A stretch of DNA of 64,000 nucleotides from Actinoplanes oblitus (lineage in GTDB: Bacteria > Actinomycetota > Actinomycetes > Mycobacteriales > Micromonosporaceae): positions 3,177,501-3,241,500 of the forward strand of contig NZ_CP126980.1 of the NCBI RefSeq assembly GCF_030252345.1, given 5' to 3'. The stretch's first letter is position 1. Every line of letters starts with the position of its first letter. Both the position numbers and the translations under genes were made by a program. Positions 59,287-64,000 of the stretch are shown here, one piece after another. A model generated the notes under the pieces. It worked only from the letters and a program-made list of their open reading frames with translations, did not search any database and was not told where the DNA came from.

Positions 59287-62200
59287 GCGGGCCGGCTGAC
59301 GTCCAGGACGAAGGGACGTACGTCGTAGCCCGCCGGCGCGTCCGCCGCCTGGCGCCGCAACTCGGCCAGGAGCGCGGCGGCATCGGGATGCGCGGGCGTG
59401 CGCTCGTTCCAGCGGCTCGGACGCTGGCCGGGGTCCACCCAGTACACCAGGAGCAGGCCGTGGCGCAGGTCCATCGCGGTGAGGTACCTGTCGATGAGCT
59501 GGTCCCGCGTCGCCGTCCGGATCTCCGGGTTGTTGACCAGCTTCGCCTCGATCACCACGCGCGCGACGTCGACCGCGGCGGTGGCCGAGCGCGCGGAGAC
59601 CATCAGGTCGGTACGAGTACCGATGCCGGACTTGCTGCGCCGCTGCACCTGGACCTCGCGGTCGATAACGCCGCCGGTGAGCCGTTTCTCCAGGTGCCGC
59701 TGCACCCAGTCGGAGATGTCGTCCTCGCTGCCCAGGTCGGTGAGGTCGCGTGACCACAGATCGTGGAACGCGTTCCGATGGGTCAGCTCGTGCTGCAGCT
59801 CGGTCAGGTGATCGACGACCGCGTCGAGCAGGTCGCGCGAGTTCTGGACCAGCCGGACGTCGGCGCGGCCGAGGACGAGGAGCAGGTCAGCCGGGGACAA
59901 CCGGGTCGCGCGCTGCTCCGCGGCCACCACGCGGGCCCGCTCGCTGAAATGCCGCAGGTAGCGGACCTCATGGGCGATACGGTCGCGGGCGAGACGTTCC
60001 AGGATCCGTGTCTCACCGCGCTCGGCCAGCAACTCGACGGCGCCGGAGCGCACCTGGAGAGCCGGGTCGTCGAGGCGGTCCGGCAGATCCGGATCCTCGG
60101 CGAGCGGGAAACTGTCGAACAGCAGCTCGGTGAGGGCACCCAGCGTGTCGGTGGCCAGCCCGGTCAGGCGCAGCCCGGCGACGCGTTTCCGCAGCACGTC
60201 ACGATCGACACGGTCCGCCAGGATCGACTCGGCCACCCGCCGCGGCTCGGTTTCGGCGAGATGGCGCCGTGCTCTCCGCGCGAGCCGTGAGTCGTCGTCG
60301 CCGGCCAGGTCCCGACAGATCCGCGGCACGTCCTCCGTGCTGTGCCGAAGCACGAAGTCCAGGACGTCGGCGCTGGTCCCGTCGTCGAACCGGCGTTGTT
60401 CCAGATAGCCGACCAGCGTGGGGAGGAGCTCCTCGGCGAAATACTCGTACTGCGGCGTGCGCCACCAGTCCGGCCGCGACTCCATGAGCTCGCGAACGGT
60501 GTGGAGAACCTGGTCCCTGGCGTCGCCCGGAACCTGGGCGAGCAGTGCTTCCAGCGGTTCGCCCAGGTAGTAGGGGAAGACGCCGCCGATGACCGGTGCC
60601 CACCGCGACCAGATCGCGCCGGGCAGCGTGGCCAGTCGCTCGCGATCGTGCTCCGCCAGCGTGGCGAGCAGGTACACGCCGGTCCAGTCGCGGAACACGG
60701 CGCGAGGATACGAGGGCTGACCGAGCCACGACTCCGGCTCCGGACGGTGCCGCATGACGTACTGGTGGCCGAGATCGAGGACGTCCCGCTGCTCCGCCGG
60801 CGTCAACCACGACCAGCCGGGCCGGGTGGTCAGGTCGAAGGAGACCATCTCCGGCGAGTCGTCGCCGGCCAGGGCGTTGGCGACCTGCCACCAGAGTGCG
60901 ACGTCGCCGCGGGCCGCGGTGAGCGCGTCGGCGAGGTGGGCGCGATCGCGCCCGGTGCCGAGATCGTCGCGGGGCTCCGTGACCTCCGCCGGTGGTTGCA
61001 GCAGCTTCGCCCGGCATCTCGCGAGAACGGGCCGGGCCGCCGCCGGGAACGTCGCCGCGTTCGCCGCCAGCCAGTCGCCGTCGCCGGCGACGAGCAGGCC
61101 CGCGTGCAGTGGCTTCCACCAGTGCTCGCCGCTGCGCTCGGCCACCGCCACGGCGAGTTCCCGGCGCTGCGCCGGCCGGTCCGTCCACGGCGGGTCGAAC
61201 CGTCTGCCGAGGCGGGCCTCGACGAGGAGGTCGCTCAGTGCTGCGAGCAGGCCCGGTTCGTGGAGATGGGCGAACGCCCGGGTGACCGCGGCGGACACGA
61301 ACTCCTCGTCCCACGGCCCGCCGGACAGCTCGTCGTCGGCCAGGCGGTCCACCGCCCAGGACAGCAGCAGGGTCAGCTCGGCGGGGGGAACCCGCCTCGG
61401 GAGGTCGGCCAGGAGGAACTTGTAGGCGCCGATGTGGTTCGCCGCCCTCGGTGGGTGAACCATCGGCAGGATCTCGGCCAGCGGCAGGTGCTCGGGATAC
61501 ATCCCGTCGATGACCGCGGCGAGCAGCTCGTCGTCGGGATCGTCCTCGGCGCGCAGGCTCAGCCGGGAGTGAAGTGCCTCCCGGTCACCGCCGGTGCCCA
61601 GCCGGAGAACGACGGCGATGGCGGGTCGTCGTGCCCACGCGAACCACTCCCTGGTGGTCGCCGCCTCGATGGCGAACGGCACCACCGCCGTCACCCGGCA
61701 CGCCAGCGCGATCCGGCACAGCCACCACGCCTCCAGGTCCCCGGCGGGCGGACCCGCCACGTAGGCGGCGAGCTGCTCGGCGAGCCCGGGGTGGTCGAGC
61801 GCGGCGAGGTCCACCGACCAGACCGGGTCGAGCCGCGCCTCTCGCGCCGCGGCGAGCAGCGCCCGGACCAGGGCGGCCCGCACGGACGCCGGGAAATCGA
61901 CGCCCGACTCGAGGAACGCCCGGACGTTTTCCGCCGCCAGCCGCTCGGCGACCTCCGGCCGCAGCGCGGCGATCCAGGCGGCGACACTGCTCATCGCTCG
62001 GGGAAGCACCCCACCGGTCATCCCCAGCACGACCGAGAGCTGGCCGAACGTCGGTTCGCGGCCGGACACGTACGCCGCCGCCAGGTAGTCGGCGTAGACC
62101 TGGTGACGGAAGACGACGCTGCCGGGCGTGCCGGACTCGAAGAGCGCGCTGCCGAGCACCTCCTCGTGGACCTCGCGTCCGAACGGGTAGTCCGGGCGAT

Positions 62201-63047
62201 CCGGCTCGGCCGCCGACGGAAGCTCGCCCACGCTGATCGCGGTGCCGGCGTGCGTACCGCGGAACGCGAACTGGTTGACGCCGGAGAAGACGCCGAAGGC
62301 GGCGAGCCGCCCGGCGGCGCGTCGTCGCAGATCGGCCGGCACGCGCAGCGGTTCGCGAACCTCCTCCCGTTCGGCCAGCAGCCTCCGGACCTCGCTCTCC
62401 AGGATGTCGGCGGGCCGGGCCGAGAGGTGGCCCCGCCGGTGCCAGCGTCTCGCCGCGGCGATGAAGTGCAGCGCCGACCCGGCCAGGCGCTGCGATCCGG
62501 CTCCGGTGAGGGCGTCCAGGAACTCCTCGCCCACCTCGGCGGTGGCCAGCCAGTCCGCTGCGGCGTCCCGGCTGAGCGGGAGCAGCCGATAGGCGGTCAG
62601 CGCCGGCGCGGGGACGTCGTGCCAGGCGGCCGGTCGGCAAGCGAGCCGCCAGGTGACGCCGGCGGCCCCGGGCTGCCGCATCGCGCGTCGCAGCCGCCGG
62701 AACATCGCCGGTTCGAGCGAGTCGGCCTCGTCGAGGGAGTCGATGTAGACCGGTCTTCCGGTGGCGGCGGCCTCGGCGACGACCGGCTCGATCTCGGCGC
62801 GTTCCAGGCCGACCAGGTCGACGGCGACGCCGTCCTCCAGGCGCCGGAGCTCGTGGAGCAGCGTCGTCTTGCCGGCGCCGCCGGGAGCCAGCAGAACGAA
62901 ACTGTGCGCCGCTCCGGCCAGGGTGGTCGCGGGGATCACGCCGGCCGCGCTCGGGTCCAGGAAACCGCCCCGGTCCAGGGGAATCTCCGGAACGGCGCCG
63001 GCCGGTGGGATCACCTGGACGTGCCGCCTGATCTGCGAGTCTGCCAA
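59274..63047 (-). CDS. large NTPase with helical-repeat middle and C-terminal PD-(D/E)XK-like nuclease domain
   Basis: The protein has 1257 residues. A P-loop APGGAGKTT lies at residues 54-62 and a Walker B-type VYIDSLDEAD at about 100-109. A helical NTPase lid extends to about 330 and contains VVFRHQVYADYLAAAYV, a pattern seen in NACHT/STAND-type proteins. Residues about 350-1080 are almost all helical repeats. The last 110 residues carry D1147, E1167-A-K1169 and Q1183 with a nearby Tyr, the layout of a restriction-endonuclease-like fold (RTDLMVS, VVIEAKLV, DQLIDRYL). I infer a stand-alone immune sensor with a DNA-cutting effector. It starts at TTG 63047 with AAGGAAG 5 nt upstream and has no partner genes. 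Confidence 0.82.
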   Translation of the reverse strand: MADSQIRRHVQVIPPAGAVPEIPLDRGGFLDPSAAGVIPATTLAGAAHSFVLLAPGGAGKTTLLHELRRLEDGVAVDLVGLERAEIEPVVAEAAATGRPVYIDSLDEADSLEPAMFRRLRRAMRQPGAAGVTWRLACRPAAWHDVPAPALTAYRLLPLSRDAAADWLATAEVGEEFLDALTGAGSQRLAGSALHFIAAARRWHRRGHLSARPADILESEVRRLLAEREEVREPLRVPADLRRRAAGRLAAFGVFSGVNQFAFRGTHAGTAISVGELPSAAEPDRPDYPFGREVHEEVLGSALFESGTPGSVVFRHQVYADYLAAAYVSGREPTFGQLSVVLGMTGGVLPRAMSSVAAWIAALRPEVAERLAAENVRAFLESGVDFPASVRAALVRALLAAAREARLDPVWSVDLAALDHPGLAEQLAAYVAGPPAGDLEAWWLCRIALACRVTAVVPFAIEAATTREWFAWARRPAIAVVLRLGTGGDREALHSRLSLRAEDDPDDELLAAVIDGMYPEHLPLAEILPMVHPPRAANHIGAYKFLLADLPRRVPPAELTLLLSWAVDRLADDELSGGPWDEEFVSAAVTRAFAHLHEPGLLAALSDLLVEARLGRRFDPPWTDRPAQRRELAVAVAERSGEHWWKPLHAGLLVAGDGDWLAANAATFPAAARPVLARCRAKLLQPPAEVTEPRDDLGTGRDRAHLADALTAARGDVALWWQVANALAGDDSPEMVSFDLTTRPGWSWLTPAEQRDVLDLGHQYVMRHRPEPESWLGQPSYPRAVFRDWTGVYLLATLAEHDRERLATLPGAIWSRWAPVIGGVFPYYLGEPLEALLAQVPGDARDQVLHTVRELMESRPDWWRTPQYEYFAEELLPTLVGYLEQRRFDDGTSADVLDFVLRHSTEDVPRICRDLAGDDDSRLARRARRHLAETEPRRVAESILADRVDRDVLRKRVAGLRLTGLATDTLGALTELLFDSFPLAEDPDLPDRLDDPALQVRSGAVELLAERGETRILERLARDRIAHEVRYLRHFSERARVVAAEQRATRLSPADLLLVLGRADVRLVQNSRDLLDAVVDHLTELQHELTHRNAFHDLWSRDLTDLGSEDDISDWVQRHLEKRLTGGVIDREVQVQRRSKSGIGTRTDLMVSARSATAAVDVARVVIEAKLVNNPEIRTATRDQLIDRYLTAMDLRHGLLLVYWVDPGQRPSRWNERTPAHPDAAALLAELRRQAADAPAGYDVRPFVLDVSRPAQRR

Positions 63048-63110
63048 CCGTCTTCCTTGCGGCTCCGAGAGGACCTCATCCTAACGGCGCTCCGGGCCCG
63101 GGCCGGTGTC

Positions 63111-63734
63111 TCAGGCCGCCGCGGCGGCCTGGTGTTCCACGGATTCCTGCCAGACGGCCCAGCGGGTCCCCGGGCCGAGCGACTTGGCGCGGTGCATCGC
63201 CAGGCCGGCTCGGTGCACGAGCTCGTCGTGGGTGAGCTCGCCCGGAGCCGAGACGGCGACGCCGATGCCGGCCGCCAGGTCGATCAGCCTGTCGCCGACG
63301 ACGACCGGGCCCATCGCGGCGGCGATCAGGCCGGCCACCTGGTACGCCTGCTCCGGGTGGTCCAGGTCGGTCAGCAGCACCGAGAACTCGTCGCCGCCCA
63401 TCCGGCAGGCCAGCCCGGGCGCGCGGACGCACCGTTTGAGCACCTCGGCGAACTCGACCAGCACCTGGTCGCCCGACCGGTGCCCGAGGGTGTCGTTGAC
63501 CTCCTGGAACCCGTTCATGTCGAGCACCAGGACGGCCGAGTGCTTGCCGGTCCGGGCGGCCCGGGCCAGGTTCCGGTACGAACCGGCCCGGAACCGCGCC
63601 GGGCTGGCGAGCCCGGTCAGCCCGTCGTTCCGCGCCGGCTTGCGCGCCAGGCCGGCCGCCACCCGGGCCACCGGGAGCAGCAGCGCCGACCCGATGATCC
63701 CGAAGACCAGCGCGCCCTCGACGACCTCGACCAA
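63111..63734 (-). CDS. membrane-tethered GGDEF diguanylate cyclase
   Basis: The protein has 207 residues. A short N-terminal helix (ALVFGIIGSALLLPVARVAA) anchors a single GGDEF domain: NDGLTGLASPARF, VLVLDMNGFQEVNDTLGHRS and an intact MGGDEFSVLL. It should make cyclic di-GMP from GTP. No RxxD inhibitory site stands in the usual place before GGDEF. The best start is TTG 63734, since GGAGGAGGGG lies just upstream; the frame is open further back through unrelated-looking sequence. Confidence 0.88.
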   Translation of the reverse strand: MVEVVEGALVFGIIGSALLLPVARVAAGLARKPARNDGLTGLASPARFRAGSYRNLARAARTGKHSAVLVLDMNGFQEVNDTLGHRSGDQVLVEFAEVLKRCVRAPGLACRMGGDEFSVLLTDLDHPEQAYQVAGLIAAAMGPVVVGDRLIDLAAGIGVAVSAPGELTHDELVHRAGLAMHRAKSLGPGTRWAVWQESVEHQAAAAA

Positions 63735-63807
63735 TGCCCCTCCTCCGCCGTGCCGACCCGCCTTTGATCGGTCACCGCGCGGACCACTTGAGAGGTGGCC
63801 GCAACCG

Positions 63808-63813
63808 TACGAT
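63808..63813 (+). promoter_or_regulatory. -10 box TACGAT of leaderless gene
   Basis: TACGAT, then six bases, then ATG 63820. Confidence 0.5.
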
Positions 63814-63819
63814 CGGTGG

Positions 63820-64000
63820 ATGTCCGTTCCACAGACGCACGACGAGGCGGTCACCGCCGCCCACCGGCTCGCCGCCGAGCTCGCCCCCGGCGCGATCCAG
63901 CGCGACCGCGACGGCGCGACGGTGATCCCGTCCGAGGCGCTCGCCGCCCTCGACGCCTCCGGCCTGCTCGCCATCACCGTCCCGGCCGCCGACGGCGGCC
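63820..64000 (+). CDS. acyl-CoA dehydrogenase/SfnB-like flavoprotein (5' end only)
   Basis: Sixty residues are visible before the window ends. AAHRLAAELAPGAIQRDRDG, then IPSEALAALDASGLLAITVP and AADGG, match the N-terminal helical domain of the acyl-CoA dehydrogenase fold as found in SfnB-type flavin-dependent monooxygenases, where the D-R-D-G segment and SGLLAITVP-like stretch are typical. The -10 box lies 6 nt upstream of the ATG and no ribosome site is present. Confidence 0.7.
   Translation, partial: MSVPQTHDEAVTAAHRLAAELAPGAIQRDRDGATVIPSEALAALDASGLLAITVPAADGG

Noticed and set aside
60342..63767. 1141-codon plus-strand open frame antisense to the NTPase-nuclease gene
   Set aside because: It has the Arg/Gly/Gln-rich composition of a shadow frame, no domain or ribosome site, and the opposite strand carries clear motifs.

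Overview
The window is high-GC DNA (about 75% in ordinary coding stretches by hand count). It has GTG and TTG starts, many TAnnnT boxes placed 6 nt before start codons (leaderless mRNA pattern), and typical actinobacterial families: MMPL, AfsR/BTAD, DrrAB, DUF397, ECF41 sigma, and GlnX/GlnH. The content fits a soil actinomycete of the Micromonosporaceae type, such as Actinoplanes or a relative. This is inferred from gene content; no rRNA or other marker is present.

Layout. 1-9.5 kb: cut SDR gene, an MMPL exporter with a very long low-complexity tail, a membrane-anchored protein, an FKBP isomerase, YaaA, and a STAS/TetR pair divergent from a methyltransferase with tandem operators. 9.7-20.5 kb: CopC-CopD copper protein, phosphoglucomutase, GGDEF-EAL protein, anchored protein, 6-phosphogluconate dehydrogenase, orphan MazF/PemK-like toxin, PAS-PP2C phosphatase. 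20.6-26.5 kb: GlnX-GlnH sensor pair without adjacent PknG, MFS exporter with divergent TetR, GNAT and Nudix. 26.7-39.5 kb: AfsR-like ATPase regulator, DrrAB-type ABC exporter, RDD protein, lipoprotein, globin/NIPSNAP pair, erythromycin-esterase-like protein, secreted lipase, PglD/NeuD-like acyltransferase and GlgX.

39.5-43.3 kb is an accessory island. It holds a decayed DUF4145 gene, two orphan small proteins, and a two-gene cassette of markedly lower GC (soluble 326-residue protein plus four-helix membrane protein), followed by a tRNA-3'-end-like scar. 43.3-53.1 kb: MerR plus transglycosylase, DUF72, DUF397, GH32-like, DUF1810, HAD, ECF41 sigma factor, BluB, a divergent YjbR/CutA pair, and a PhoD phosphatase with a discoidin-type partner. 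53.1-56.3 kb is repeat-rich and contains gene remnants. 56.3-64 kb: GH16 beta-glucanase with two discoidin domains, maltose-acetyltransferase-like/TetR operon with a palindromic operator, a 1257-residue NTPase-helical repeat-nuclease protein (candidate defence gene), a GGDEF protein and the start of an acyl-CoA-dehydrogenase-like gene.

The most unusual features are: the NTPase-nuclease gene; the low-GC two-gene cassette; a family of double-hairpin intergenic tandem repeats at three loci (62-bp period at two, 83-bp at one); and ten copies of a short RPxTLxDW-type motif in the MMPL tail. A divergent gene pair also shares one palindromic -10 box.
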